Of a stretch of 64,000 bases of DNA, positions 19,371 through 31,346 are shown piece after piece. The notes under the pieces were generated by a model. The model searched no databases. It saw nothing but the letters and a program-made list of their open reading frames with translations, and was not told where the DNA came from. Made by a program: the position numbers and the translations under genes. The stretch is from Chlorops oryzae (lineage: Eukaryota; Arthropoda; Insecta; Diptera; Chloropidae), in NCBI GenBank assembly GCA_020466095.1, contig CM035808.1:52756759-52820758 (forward strand), in the 5' to 3' direction. The first letter of the stretch is position 1, and each line of letters opens with the position of its first letter.

Positions 19371-20868
19371 AGCGAATGCCATTGGCTTATGATGCTTAGT
19401 GCTTACAACTTTCTTCGAATCTTTAATATTTATATTTTCCAAAATGCACTCAAAATCGGCTTAAATAACAAAAGGTACATCTAGTTGCTTTTTTTGAGCA
19501 TGAAACTTTAAAATTTTATTGTCCTCGTCTGGCAGCTTTGTTACGACATGATTACATACCAATTTATGAGCTTCCAATCGTTCCTTGGATAAGGTGTATT
19601 GAAGACAGCCATGACAGAGATGTTTCATTCTGTGATTTGCAGAAAGTTGAGAGCTGATTAATCTACAAAAATAAAATTAAAAGAAAAAAATAATAATAAT
19701 AATAATAAAAATAATAAAAAATTAAATTAATTAAGATAACAATTTTGGGTTACCAACCTTGAAACATTTTTAATCCATATATAATGCGTTTGATTGTTTG
19801 CCTTCTCAAAAAACAATAGATTTATATGCTTCTTTTGTTCTCCTCTAGTAAAATAATACGGTCCTACAATCGCTTTACTCTCCTCATTCAATCCAAAAAC
19901 ATTTATACTTATTTCTGGATTATTCTCCTCAAAAATTTTAATTTGATTCAATGTCAATGGAAATGATAAGTTGGAGAAATTATACAAGCATGTTTTTTCT
20001 GAATCCATAATGGAAGCACTATATGACCAGATGCTCTCATGGGTCTATATTGGTTAATGTTCACTTCCAAGTGAACAATTCGTAAAAGAGACCATCCACT
20101 ATCCCTTTCTTGAAAAACATTCATTTTTTCCAAAATATCTTTGCATTTCTTGGAAAAGTCCTCATTTATATCTGATGACTCCGTTAATATAGTCATTTTA
20201 GTTGAGAAAAATTTTATCATTATTTTTGTTTCTTCCTCATTTTGCTTGATTAGCAAATATTTGCAAAATAGTTCTATGTTAGATTTTATCGATGTATGCT
20301 TTAGAATTAGGTTGCTCAATGCGTCCAGAACTTCTGTTTTTGCAGCTGCAAAGAAATGTTCTGGAATGAGTATACTTTCATTCACATAAACTAGAGTTTC
20401 CATTTTTTCGTTAAAAGCATGATTTATCCTCTTGAGGTTTTCACTAAAGTCAACCATGCTATTCTTTTTATGTTGATTGGTTCGCAGATGATAAGACCAA
20501 TCTGTTATAATAACATCTACTTCACATGCTTCACATTTCTTCGTGACAAGGTTTTCATCAGACATGTTTTGATCTTGGATTTGAAAATCCGTACCATGAA
20601 GTGTCTCATAATGACTTTTTATAGCAAAACTGTTTTTAAATCTAATACCGCAATATTCGCACAGAATATCAGAATCGTTTTGGTCTTGGTTTGGAAATTC
20701 CATACTATGAGTTGTCTCATAATGTCGTTTGAGAGTAAAATGATTCTTTAAAATAACACCGCAATATTCACATAAAAAATTGTTCTTTAAATGCATTGCC
20801 CTTTTATGGCGTTTCATACCCGTTTCCGAAGAAAACTCCTTTAAACAAATTTCGCAAGCCTTATTCAT

Positions 20869-21400
20869 TTTGATTGTTAATTTTTATATTCTAGAAACAA
20901 AAAAGCAAAATATGATATTAAATTCAACCCTACGTTCCCAGTAGGAATGAAAGGAATAAATATACATATAAAATATATTACATTAAATAAAAATATTAAA
21001 TGCTACGTGCACACTTCAGAAAAGGATGCAAAGGGTCACATACCTGGGGGTTTGACGGCGGAATTGTCTGCGATCGTCTTTGAGTGTAAACTTTGATGAT
21101 GGACGTTAGTCTCTCTCAATACGAGGATCACAATACGGATTGGACAAGTCCACGGGGATTTTATACACTTAAAGATGACACTTCTTTCGAAACCGACGCT
21201 CACGATCGATTTTTCGATAAATTTAAACTGAACTGTTTGATTTCACTTTAAAGAATGGCAACGTCAAAGGAGAAAATCTGATTTTATGCACACTTCGCTT
21301 CACAATTTTGCTCATGTTGTACAATTCTTATCCATAAAATTTTTCTTAAGAAATAAACGGGATGCAACTGTTTGTTTTTCTTGTCCAAAAAATTTTAATA
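20869..21400. promoter_or_regulatory. PolB upstream region up to the right TIR, no gene
   Basis: This ~530-bp AT-rich stretch lies between the PolB start (20868) and the right TIR. It should contain the promoter for the minus-strand genes, but no box can be chosen with confidence. Confidence 0.45.
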
Positions 21401-21866
21401 TTCCCCTGATTGAACTGAACTTGAACTTGAAAAATTTTTGAATAAACATCCAATGAGGCAAGCTTCAACTTGTTCTGGCTAAAAAATCATGCCTTATCTT
21501 CATCTCAATGACTTCAGTAGCGATAAGTCAACTCCAGCTCTAACCCAATGTTTACATATTGAACTATATATGCTCTCCTACCGCACAGTTTCTCACCCCC
21601 TCACCTCTTCAATGAGGCACAATGCGAACCTTCTCATATAAACCTCCAAAAATTTCCAAAGACCTAAATGTATGTCACCTTATACAAACTTCCTAAATTT
21701 CCAAAGACCTAAATGTATGTCATCTCATATAAACCAACCAAAATTTTCTAGATGTGCGACATCTCATACAAATGAACAAAAATTTTCTAGATCTTCAATG
21801 TGCGTCTTTTTCCGATTTTCCATACAAAAAAAGTTGCACATCTAGAACGAACATATTCCCCCTACT
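21401..21866 (-). repeat. Polinton right terminal inverted repeat (466 bp)
   Basis: Reverse complement of 1860-2566 without the two internal duplications. It ends CCCCCTACT at 21866, directly before the AGCTTT duplication. Confidence 0.95.
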
Positions 21867-21872
21867 AGCTTT
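21867..21872. repeat. Polinton target-site duplication, right copy
   Basis: AGCTTT, identical to 1854-1859. Confidence 0.95.
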
Positions 21873-22775
21873 ATTTTTAAATAGTATCATTATTGGCCAC
21901 GTTCAGGAAATCGAATACTATTTAAAACGTTCGAAATTAATTTTCAATACAAAAATATCGAATTAGAAGGTTTAAATACGATTTATTTTATTTCCAGAAC
22001 ATGCCCAAATACTTATTTTTGGATTTCCATTTTAAAAATCGGAGTAGGCACTTTATTTTGCTCCATACCAATAAAACAGGACAAGCTAGGTATGTTTTTT
22101 GTTTTAAATAAAAAAGCAAGTGGATTTTTAAATTCAAAATTGCTTTATGTTCAATACACAAAGGGATTTGCCGGTTCACGAAAGGCTTTTTCGATAGGCG
22201 CCATCTGAAAACACTGTAGGAACCACTTTTTAGTTTTCTATTTTGAATAGTCCTGGGGATATCCTTAAAAATTTCGCGACAACGAGAACACACTAAAAAA
22301 AATTGTTACAAGTTCCTTTTTAGTTTTGTGACAAAAAAAAATAAATTTTCAGTGTAAAAATAATTTTTTTTTTTTTTTTTTTGAATTACCCATTTTATTA
22401 GGAATCAGCCAACGTTCGTTTCGTCTTTCCCACAGTGTTTTTAGATGGCACCTATCGCAAAATCAACAAAACTTCAAAATTCAATTCAGGGTGCCGCAGT
22501 CGGCAAGACCCTTTCCGAATTAAGTCGATTTAGAAAAAGCCCATGATCGGTCATTAATTTAAAAATGAAAAAATGTTTAAAATTTGAACAGAGGAACTTT
22601 CAAGTTTAAAAAAACCTGCTGGAAAAAGTTATTGGTACAAAAAAAATTCATTCGCGATTTCCTCGAAACTCTGACGTGATGGAATGTATTTTTAAATTTT
22701 TCTCCAGATAAATTTACATATCATTTAGCAAAACAAGGTGTTGCAGCTGGAAAAAATCTGTTTTGCAGACCTGTG
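21873..22775. other. Non-coding spacer with an imperfect inverted repeat
   Basis: GATAGGCGCCATCTGAAAAC at 22193 pairs with GTTTTTAGATGGCACCTATC near 22438, about 240 bp apart, resembling MITE ends. A T18 run lies near 22364-22382. Minus-strand ORF 21988-22293 has no recognisable domain. Nothing else supported. Confidence 0.5.
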
Positions 22776-25700
22776 TTATGATCTATTGATATTACCAATA
22801 ACGTTCTTAGTTATTTCTTCTATTCCTTGGCATCGAATTTTATTACATTGACGCTCATCTGCAGAAAGAATCCATTCTTGGAAAACGAATGAGAATCCCT
22901 TGTCCTTGAGAGCTTCCGCAGGCAAACTGATAACTTCGATGGATACTTGTCGCTCGTTTTGACACGTCTTACAGCGTAAATACTCTGTCCAGCAAGGCAT
23001 CGATCTGAAAACTTTCTTAACGAAATTACAGACGTTATCTTTGCAATCGATTTCCTCTATTCCTCCTGTATGCTGTGACCGGCCATAAAAATCTATTTAA
23101 ATTTCAGCCCGAAGCCGATAAGTGACTGTCTGTATAGGTTTTTTGATCGAACGAGCAATTAATTTATACAATTTATTTCAAAGAATTTCCTCCATCTGCA
23201 ACATAGAAATACGAGATACTTGAGAGATTTTAAGAGCTTTAAAAATATTTGCGTCCAGAAAACTTTATGCATAATTATAATATGCGACATCTTATGCAAA
23301 GAGCTATACCTTTTGTTCTTTCACCACTTGCCTCAAAGTTACCGTTATTGGGTTGTAACACTTAAAATTATTGTTATTTTTATTTGCGTATTGTGCCTTA
23401 ATAAGTTAAGACGAAATTTTGAATAATAAGAGGTGCTAGATTCTAAGTCTATCGGCCCGTATAGCAATTTAAAAGAGGATGTAATTTCTATAAAAAAAAA
23501 AGAAACTCATTTGCAAATGTTTGACTCCTTTTTAATATTTTAAAATGGATTAGAAATGCATTTCCTTTCAAGTGTTATAAATAATTCAAAAAAGGTACCA
23601 TTTAGGCAAGTGATGTAAGACTTTAGCTTTCGCATATTGAAATTATGCATAAAGTTGTCTGAACATCCATCATATCAACGACTTTTATTCTTACCCGTTT
23701 TCGTACTGATGAGTAATCAGAGAATGCAGCAAGGAGAAGTTGAAACAAACTGTCGAAAGAACACGTACGGGTGAAAGTGGCACGACGTCCCGCAATGAGT
23801 ACTGGTTTTAATCCCAAGAAACCACCGTTTTTCAAGATGGGCAGAGCACAGCTTTTTTCAAGAGACAAAAAATCATTAATTTTATGTTCTTTTCCGACTG
23901 TGTACAGTCCTCGAGATTTTTTCTCATCTTTACTCCCTGACCTCTCCAGTTCTCAACTAATTGTTGTGAGATGAACTCGTCAGTGTCTGCAGTCGGTATG
24001 AGATCGCAAATAATGCAGATCCTAGCCTGACCATGGCCTTCTGCTTCGCCAGGAATATTGACTGAACAGCCATCTAACAGGTGAACTGGCTTTTTACATC
24101 GAATGCAGTGATGTGCTGATGGCATATGTCCAGCTATGCAAGCAACACATGACTTGGCTCCAAAAGAATTGTTCTCGTGAGATTTTTTTTAAGGATGCTT
24201 TGAAGGATTTAGATCCTTATCCATGTGAAAAGAAGAATGTGCTCTCGGCTCAGCGGAACGAAGATGAAAAGTATTATCACCACTTTCAATACTAATGTTG
24301 GGATTTTCTGTCGGTATAAATGTCTCCAATGGTTTGAATTCATCATAAACAAATGGGTCGTTAATATCTGAGCTAGTTTCTGGTAGCATTTCCTCTTTAC
24401 TTTCATTCATGCTACTTTAATTTTTATCTTTTGCCTGCTCTCCAATATCCTCGCAAAATTCATCATTTGTGGATGAAAGATTTGTAGTTGTCGATCCCGC
24501 CTCTCCCCCTGTTGCATCTTCACCAACACCCTCACATCTAGTATTTTCTGTGTCATAACCCAAATTATCCATCTCGGTTTCAACGAAAATCGATCGACCA
24601 TGCAAATAGTCCAAGTGCCTCTTCACAATTTCATCAGGTCATGTTTTTCCTCTTTTGAATATACCATTTTTGATCTTTCTTATCTCACATTCAACGGAGG
24701 CACTCGATGCCGGTAAACGACCATAGTTATAGTTATAGTATGTCACACCGGTCCAAAGGGGGAGATGCCTGATGCCAGTAATTAACCGATCAATCAACGA
24801 TGGAAATCAATAACCACTCACTTCTGAACCATTATCTTCCATTTTCGTACCCTTAAAGCCTTTCTGTCTCTTTAAAACTTCTTCTTTGATCGTCGAAGCC
24901 CATTTAAACTTAAAATTTTTGATTGGGTCGTTTTCTAACAGGCTATAGTCATTGATTGGGATTTGAGTGTGATTGTTATTTGAAGTTTCGTCATTTTCTT
25001 CCTCTCCCTCAGCGTCTATGAAGTCTGGTTCTCCTTTTAACAATTAAATAAAAATTATTAAGAGCACTTTCGCATAACATCAGAATAAAATCAGTTAAAA
25101 CATGATACATACCTATTATTATACGCAATAGACTGTCCTTAACTGTCTGGGCCAACGATGGCTCTGTTTTCCCTTTAGTATGACCAATTGTTTCAAAATG
25201 TCCCAGGATGAAGATATCTGTCACAAAATTGCGAATTTTATCCTTATTTGTCATTTGAACAAGTTTACCAAGGCAGGCCATGTCAAAAGCACAAGCATTT
25301 GCGCCCGAGATCGGTGAGAATTTAGTAGTTATTTCATAACAAATATAACATAGGTTCTTACCTTTAAATTTTCCCGAAACACCATTTCTACTTATAAAGC
25401 TGTTGATGTTGTTTTATCCGCATTTTCGTCCAGAAGAATACCAAATCTCTTTATTAATGACTGGCAACCACACCTTTTTCTTGAAAATGTATTTTAAGCT
25501 TTCTACCATCTTGCCCCTAGCTCTCCGTCTTACGATGCGAGTGTCGATGATTTGACGAAATTCACAATCTGCAAGTTTGAATTGAAAGTATGTCATCTCA
25601 TCTTGCAACACAGAATCTTCCCGGTTGACACTGGATTGATCGAAGGCCACATCCGTAGATCGGTTTAATTCGATCCCCAAAGCATTTCTGATTTCATTCC

Positions 25701-26044
25701 GTATGCCACCAACATTATTGGCTACAAACGAATAGAGGCTTTCGGCGTTTTTCAGAATGCCTAGTTATATCTCGAGGAAGGCTGTCGTATATTACTTGCC
25801 AAATTTCATCCTTTTTGGAAGTTATGGTTCCATTTTCAAGTGAGATTAGTCTATCTCTGTGGCTGTGGATGATTGTTTTTAGCACTGTATGATTAAGAAC
25901 ACGCGAGCGACCACATTTCCTCTTTGTCAAAGACATGGTGGAATACACCCGATAACAGCAATAGCGAAAACTGAAATTTTTTTTTGTTTTTCTAATTAAA
26001 ATTATGTCGATATATTTATGATGGCCCCCGAATATCCAAAACAT
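22776..26044 (-). pseudogene. Decayed multi-exon transposase-like gene (possibly MULE/NOF-like)
   Basis: A chain of minus-strand segments in consistent order reads as one gene. The N-terminal part (26044-25715) contains MSLTKRKCGRSRVLNHTVL. A piece at 25680-25414 follows, then 25281-25113 joined to 25033-24807 by a clean GT-AG intron of 79 bp (25034-25112). A block at about 24650-24790 reads LPLWTG and then GRLPASSASVECEIRK in shifting frames. A Cys/His segment at 24125-24050 (HHCIRCKKPVHLLDGCS, then ICIIC) and a further CxxC piece at 23000-22776 end the series. The SSASVE block and the zinc segment are familiar from transposase-derived insect proteins. Superfamily assignment is tentative. 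Stops and shifts show it is dead. Confidence 0.5.
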
Positions 26045-26267
26045 AAGCCTCTAAAGGTTCCTGGAATATTAGGGTTCATAAAGCTGTATTCAAAATTTTT
26101 GCGTTTATATTGCCCGCGTCAGTATTGAAAATCTAAACGTTTTGAGCATAAGGGAGATGCTCGGCGGTCACACGTATGAAAACATGTTTGTGCGGCTCGG
26201 CTCTATGCAATGCTCGATCGTAAGTAGTAATGTTGGCGAGCCAATTCATCAACCAACATGACCACAT
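26045..26267. other. Short spacer before the assembly gap
   Basis: Mostly unassigned. Bases 26223-26267 on the minus strand read like RNase H sequence (DELARQ), so the LOA-like LINE continues past the gap for a few codons. Confidence 0.5.
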
Positions 26268-26367
26268 NNNNNNNNNNNNNNNNNNNNNNNNNNNNNNNNN
26301 NNNNNNNNNNNNNNNNNNNNNNNNNNNNNNNNNNNNNNNNNNNNNNNNNNNNNNNNNNNNNNNNNNN
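26268..26367. other. Assembly gap of 100 N
   Basis: Exactly 100 undetermined bases; such a round number normally marks a gap of unknown size. It truncates the LINE RNase H domain, and the true distance between its flanks is unknown. Confidence 1.
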
Positions 26368-29300
26368 CCTCGTTGCCTTCAACACCAGAGTGTCCTCTCA
26401 CCCATCTGAGCTGCACAGAGTTGAATTTACTGACGTAATTAACTCTATTTTTGCACTGTTTCACTAGATTTGACGAGACAGCAGGGTTAAGCATTGCCAG
26501 TAGCGCAGCCTGACTGTCACTAAAGACATAGATGCTTCTACCCCGCCATCTTTTATCAACTACATGATCCATTGCTTTAAGGATAGCAAAAACCTCAGCC
26601 TGAAACACTGTCGCTTTGCTCCCAAGTGGAAAAAAGAGTTTCTGTTCCTCCTCTTCCCTTATAAATACTCCTGCTCCAGAACCTAGTTCCGTTTTTGAGC
26701 CGTCAGTATAAATGCAACTTGCGTTAACCAGAAGATCTGAAACATCTTCAGCTTCATCCAGTTTAACTTCAAAGTTGCGTTTCAAGATCAGGGTGGTAGT
26801 GATCGCGTCAGACGGCATATGCATTGTGTTTGTATCAATGCCCGCTCCCTCCGCTACATCACTCACGTCCCACCCTGTTCTTATCCAGTAACCATTGCGC
26901 TTTAATCTACAGACTGCCTTGATGGCTTCTCCTTTGATAAAGACATCAAGTGGTTCCAGATTTAACAAGGCGTCGAGAGCTGGCCCAGGTGTTGTGGTGA
27001 AAGCACCAGTACAACCTAGATTCACAGCCCTTTGAAGTTTGGCAAGCGCCGCAACAGAAGATTTCCGTTTCATTGCGCTCCACCAAATCACCGACGCATA
27101 CGATATCATGGGTCTGATCAGCACTTTGTAAATCCAAAGAACTTTACCCGGCGACAGACCCCATGTTTTGCCAAATACCTTCTGACACTTCCAAAAAGCT
27201 GATAGCGCCTTTGAGATTTTGACCTGTAAATGCCTTCTCCACAGAAGCTTGGTATCTAGAATGACTCCCAGATATTTGACTTCAGTTGAGAGTGCAATAT
27301 CAACTCCCCTTAGCATTGGAAGAGTCAGTCCGTCCATCCTTCTCCTTCTAGTAAAGAGAACTACACTAGTCTTAGAAGGATTTACGGAAAGCCCATTACT
27401 AATGCACCAGGCGTCTATACGATCTAGTGTCGCTTGCATTTTTCTGCTAACGTCACGAAGCGATGATCCACTGATCAGTACAGCAACATCATCCGCGTAA
27501 GCTTGTGCGTAAATACCAGAGCAGTTTAGCGCGCATAGCAGAGAGTCGACCTGAATACACCATAGCAGAGGTGAGAGAACGCCACCTTGTGGACATCCTC
27601 TATTCACCCCTGATACGACATATTTATCGCAGTCTGCTTGCATCACCAACGTCCTATGTGACAGAAGAGACCTGATCCAGTCAACTATCACCTTATCTAC
27701 GCCAAAAGCTGCAGTTGCCCTGCACATTCCATCGAATGTTGCATTATCAAAGGCACCCTCAATGTCAACAAAAATACCTGCAGCGTATTCTCTCTTATCG
27801 AACGCTCTCTCAACTCTAGAGACGAGTTGATGTAGGGCAGTTTCGCAAGATTTTCCGCGCTGGTACGCGTGTTGACATGGTGACAGAGGCTGCCTCGAAA
27901 GAACCTTCTCTCGAATGTGCAGCTCAACTATCCTTTCGAGACTCTTAAGCATAAAAGACATCATGCTTATAGGTCTGAAACTTTCTGGCAGAAAGTAATC
28001 GTCTCTACCAACCTTTGGTATAAACGTCACTTTGACTGTCCTCCATTGGGTAGGTATGTATGCTCTTGCCACGCATGCCACAAAAATCTTTTTCATGACA
28101 GGCAGCAGCATCTCAATTCCTTCCCTGATCATAATTGGTAGGATTTCATCTGGCCCCGGCGATTTATAGGGGTCAAAGGATGCAGCCGCATACCTTATGA
28201 CCTCTTTCGTCACCAGCTGCCTCGCAATCCTCCAATTATGCTTATCTATGTGCGGCCTGACATAGTCACACTCAATTGGACTAGGGTGGTCGCACACCAG
28301 TGTTGGATTTCCCGGAAAGTGAGTCGCGAGCAGCTCCAAATAAGCTTCTTCCTTCGACTCAGTTACCGATCCATCCTCCCTTCTCAGTGTATCCAGCTTG
28401 ACCGAATGATCCCGCTTTAAAAACTTGACCATTCTGTTGGATTCACCGACGGATTCAATTCCGCTGCAAAAACTTTTAAAAGCTTCAATTTTCGCTTTGC
28501 GAACTGCGCTTTTATACTCTTTTTGCTTGGAACGATAAAGATTCCAGGGCTCCTCAGACCTTAACTTCAAAGCCTTATTGAGGAGTCTCCTGGATTCATT
28601 CCTAAGCTTTTGTAGATTACCATTCCACCAGGGAACCGATTTTCTACTAGGCCCCACTTGAAGTGGACAAGCACGTTCAAAGCTGGCTGTAAGACTGCAG
28701 TGAAGTTGCTCCACTGCAGCATCAATACTCCGCTCTTTCCGTACACTTAGCGGACCAAAGGTACAGTTCCTTAGTTCAGACCTGTACCTTTCCCAGTCCG
28801 CTTTCCTAGGGTTTCTTCTTGGCACCGGGTCCAAAACCCTTGCCCCAAGAGTGAACTCAATGTATCTGTGGTCAGATAAGCTATCCTCATCCAACACTTT
28901 CCAGTTACTGATCAAATCTTCCACCTTAAAAGAGAGTGTCAGATCGATAACTTCCTGCCTTCTGGCAGTCACAAAGGTAGGACGTGCGCCTACATTTTGT
29001 ATAGACAAGCCCGAAGACAGGATGTACTCAAACAGCTTTATACCCCTACCATTGCACTTGCTACTGCCCCAAATAGTATGTTGGGCATTAGCATCGCAGC
29101 ACAATACTAGAGGCAGATTTACTCTACTACAGTAGCTTGTAAGCTCATCTACTTCCCTCGTCGGCGGGGGTAGTATTGAGTCAAACGGTAGATAGGCGGA
29201 GGCAATGACGATGTGCTTCCACCCATCAGCGCTCTTGTAGCTTATCCTCGCAGCGATCAGATCCTGCCCACTAAACTGAGCCAATCTGTTCACCGTAAGG

Positions 29301-29527
29301 TCACCAGACACTATAAGACAAACTCTCGGACGGACCGAGCGTTCATCATATAGTATCGTAGTGCCACACACCCCGCCCAAGCCACAGATACGCTGTTTGT
29401 GTATCCATGGCTCCTGCACGGCAATGATGTGTGGAGATGTATGCAGCAAGGAAATTCGCCTACCTAGGAGGCAGGAGGCGGCTTTTGAGTGCTGCAAGTT
29501 GATTTGTGTTATTATCACATTCTTCAT
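26368..29527 (-). CDS. LINE ORF2: endonuclease, reverse transcriptase, RNase H (3' end in gap)
   Basis: The frame opens MKNVIITQINLQHSKAA at 29527. An apurinic endonuclease domain (EPWI near residue 40; SDHRYIEF near 220) is followed by RT with GCPQGGVLSPLLW and catalytic YADD at 677-680. RNase H starts near residue 938 with CIYTDGSKTELGSGAG, then FQAEVFAILKAM, FSDSQAALLA and VRGHSGVEGNE before the gap at about residue 1053. The frame is open throughout, so the copy is young. ORF1 stops 39 bp upstream, so re-initiation or frameshift coupling is likely. Confidence 0.92.
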
Positions 29528-29566
29528 CCTAAGGATGGATAATAATACATTAACGTCTCAATCTGC

Positions 29567-31003
29567 TCATTTGGAGTCAATATGGATTTTCACCCATCCA
29601 AAGAACAGATTGAGACGTAGGTTGTACACAGAACGTGCGGTCTCGGCTGACTTCAGATCCACTCCTACAACCAGAGTAAAGCCGTCCTTTCCATCACGGC
29701 CTTTACTGTGCTTAAAGGAATGAACCTTCCACCTAGCTGTGTCGAGTCCAGGGTTCTGTGCTTTAAGGCTGTCGAGCACATCCTTCACATTCCAGTTGAT
29801 GCCTGGAATCCAAAGGATCGCTCGCAAAAGCTTGGGTTCACCATCTTCCCGATAAACCGAAAAGATGGTTCCTCAAAGCGGCGGGATATTAGTGACCGCG
29901 GACACAATCCAGTCAAAATTGGCCTGAGAGGCGCAACGGATCTTGAAGATACCGTCGCACTCCTCATAACCCCTTGAATTGGCACTTGTGCCGCCTTCCC
30001 TAATTAACCGACGCAGGTGTTGCGTGCAATGAGTAACCTCTGCCGCACTCATACGTCGGTCTTCTCCCTTCTTGCCAATGATTGCAACCGGTAGTGCTCT
30101 GGATGCAGCCTCAGAATATGAAGCCGCCACAGATCCACTGGTCGCGCTCATTGGCTTTTCTGCCTTCCTTGGAGCTCTCGAGACAGAGGTGGCAGACCCT
30201 CCTTCTTTTGAAGGTATGAGACTGCCTCCAGTGCCCGAGTGCCGCAGGGGCGTAGAAACAGATGCAACCGGGGAGGGCTGCACTCTCATCCTCTTGCCAG
30301 TGGGCTTAGAGGATGTTGAGGGCAGTGCCTTCCCGTCAGATCCGGCCTCGGCTGAAGATGATACTTCAGTCCGAGGTCTTTTGCCAGTCGCGTCGGTGGG
30401 AGTGGTATCACCGGGAGAGATATCTTTGGCTTTTGTGGCCTCTTTATACCTCTCCAAAGCGATCCTTCTCCTTTTACGCTTTGCCTGGCTTTTGGTAAGC
30501 TTAACTTCGCCAACTTCACTGCAGGAAGCCCGTTCAGTTGCCGAAGCCTCTTCCCGAGTCAAGTCCTGCGCTTCAGTTGGTGGAGCGACTGAGGTGACTT
30601 CAGGTAGGACAGGCGCCGGTGGCTTAGGCAGCAAACTGCCACTGTCCACCTGCATCCTGTTCTTCTGCCGTCGCCTCCTCTGCTTACAGTTGGTCGTGCA
30701 GGGCGCTCGTTCAGCAGATTTCTCTACTTCCTGAGACCTTCCCTGCTCAACCGAGATAGCCACTTGAGGAGAGAGTGGCAAGGACCCCACTGGTTCTTCG
30801 CCTCCTCCCTCCTCAAGAGCCCTCTCCCTCTCCAAAAGATCCCTAAGGGAATCATTAGAGCCTTCCGCCTCACCCACATCAATAGTTTGGGCCCCCAGAA
30901 TCCGTGCCCAAGCCGCCTTAGCGGGTGGATTTGCACTGTCGTGCGTACCACCTGGGGTAGTATTACCATTTTGTTGTGCCATCGATGAAGTGGTTTTGTT
31001 CAA
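29567..31003 (-). pseudogene. LINE ORF1 (gag-like), frameshifted
   Basis: The N-terminal frame runs from 31003 to 29873 (376 aa: Ser/Pro/Glu/Ala-rich with a basic KLTKSQAKRKRRR patch near the middle). The C-terminal frame, 29827-29567, ends in an RNA-binding-type domain (LNLFFGWVKIHI). A one-base shift near 29860-29873 separates them. It would bind the LINE RNA. No zinc knuckle is visible. Confidence 0.75.
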
Positions 31004-31346
31004 CTGAACTCTAGGAAGGAGACCCTTACAGTTTTACATCGTCCGGGTCAGACGAGACTGGTTTTTTAAGGAGGTTGTTACTCCTCCATCACTCCCTCTT
31101 TGGCTGGCTTGTGACAGTCAGAGCTTGGCTTTCCTCCATAAGAGGACCCAAGTTGGCAAGGTTACAAGTTGGCAAGTCGGGCACACTAACACTTTTAGCC
31201 ACACGTTTGTGTTCGTAGCGGCACTGAGCGAAATTTTGTGTTGTAAATGGCAAAGAAAAATGTTACGTGTGTTAAATTTGTTTTTTGCGCTGATGAAGGA
31301 ACATATGTATAAATAGGGATTGAGTTGTACGTTCACTTGCGTAAAA

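Larger units (their letters stand above)
16468..20868 (-). pseudogene. Polinton protein-primed DNA polymerase B, full extent, broken
   Basis: Pieces on one strand form one long polymerase gene. (1) 19954-20868: two or three C2H2 fingers (CEICLKEFSSETGMKRHKRAMH; CEYCGVILKNHF; CEYCGIRFKNSF), then FQERDSGWSLLRIVHLEVN. (2) 19727-20008: SFPLTLNQIKIFEENN and HINLLFFEKANN, overlapping (1) in another frame after a deletion. (3) About 19380-19670: a Cys-His finger and the exonuclease I region PFVI-stop-ADFEC, with a nonsense codon in the motif. (4) 16608-18974: the core. (5) 16468-16650: the C-terminus after a one-base shift at a T7 run, ending at 16468. An AT/AATAAT microsatellite at 19690-19730 and foreign sequence at 18975-19370 also interrupt it. 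It would replicate the element from a terminal protein. Confidence 0.88.
1860..21866. mobile_element. Complete Polinton/Maverick transposon (20,007 bp)
   Basis: It is bounded by inverted repeats starting AGTAGGGGG, flanked by a perfect 6-bp duplication (AGCTTT). Inside are the Polinton hallmark genes: protein-primed PolB, RVE integrase with chromodomain, FtsK/HerA-type ATPase, adenain-like cysteine protease, and double- and single-jelly-roll capsid proteins. Extra cargo includes a BIR-domain gene and a PLA2-domain gene. Right-to-left genes dominate; the 5' ORF, the PLA2 gene and the protease run left to right. Two nested insertions (piggyBac-like with a Tc3-like inside; a LINE in the protease) and several frameshifts make this copy defective. 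The two terminal repeats differ at roughly ten positions over 466 aligned bases, so the insertion is not brand new. Confidence 0.97.
26368..31136 (-). mobile_element. LOA/I-group LINE with RNase H, 3' end lost at the gap
   Basis: ORF1 and ORF2 lie in tandem on the minus strand with a leader of about 130 bp (31003 to ~31136). GC content is clearly higher than in the surroundings. The endonuclease, RT and RNase H order is that of I/LOA-type elements. The 3' UTR is missing because of the gap, so the 3' end and target duplication cannot be checked. Confidence 0.85.

Noticed and set aside
20141..20751. Plus-strand ORFs opposite the PolB fingers
   Set aside because: Antisense shadows of the PolB gene; the minus strand holds the C2H2 motifs.
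19954..20868. Independent host C2H2 zinc-finger gene
   Set aside because: It continues into PolB-specific sequence and lies inside the Polinton next to its TIR.
26203..26467. ORFs running through the N gap
   Set aside because: The translation across N is meaningless.
30072..30734. 220-aa plus-strand ORF over LINE ORF1
   Set aside because: Shadow of the GC-rich ORF1 on the minus strand.
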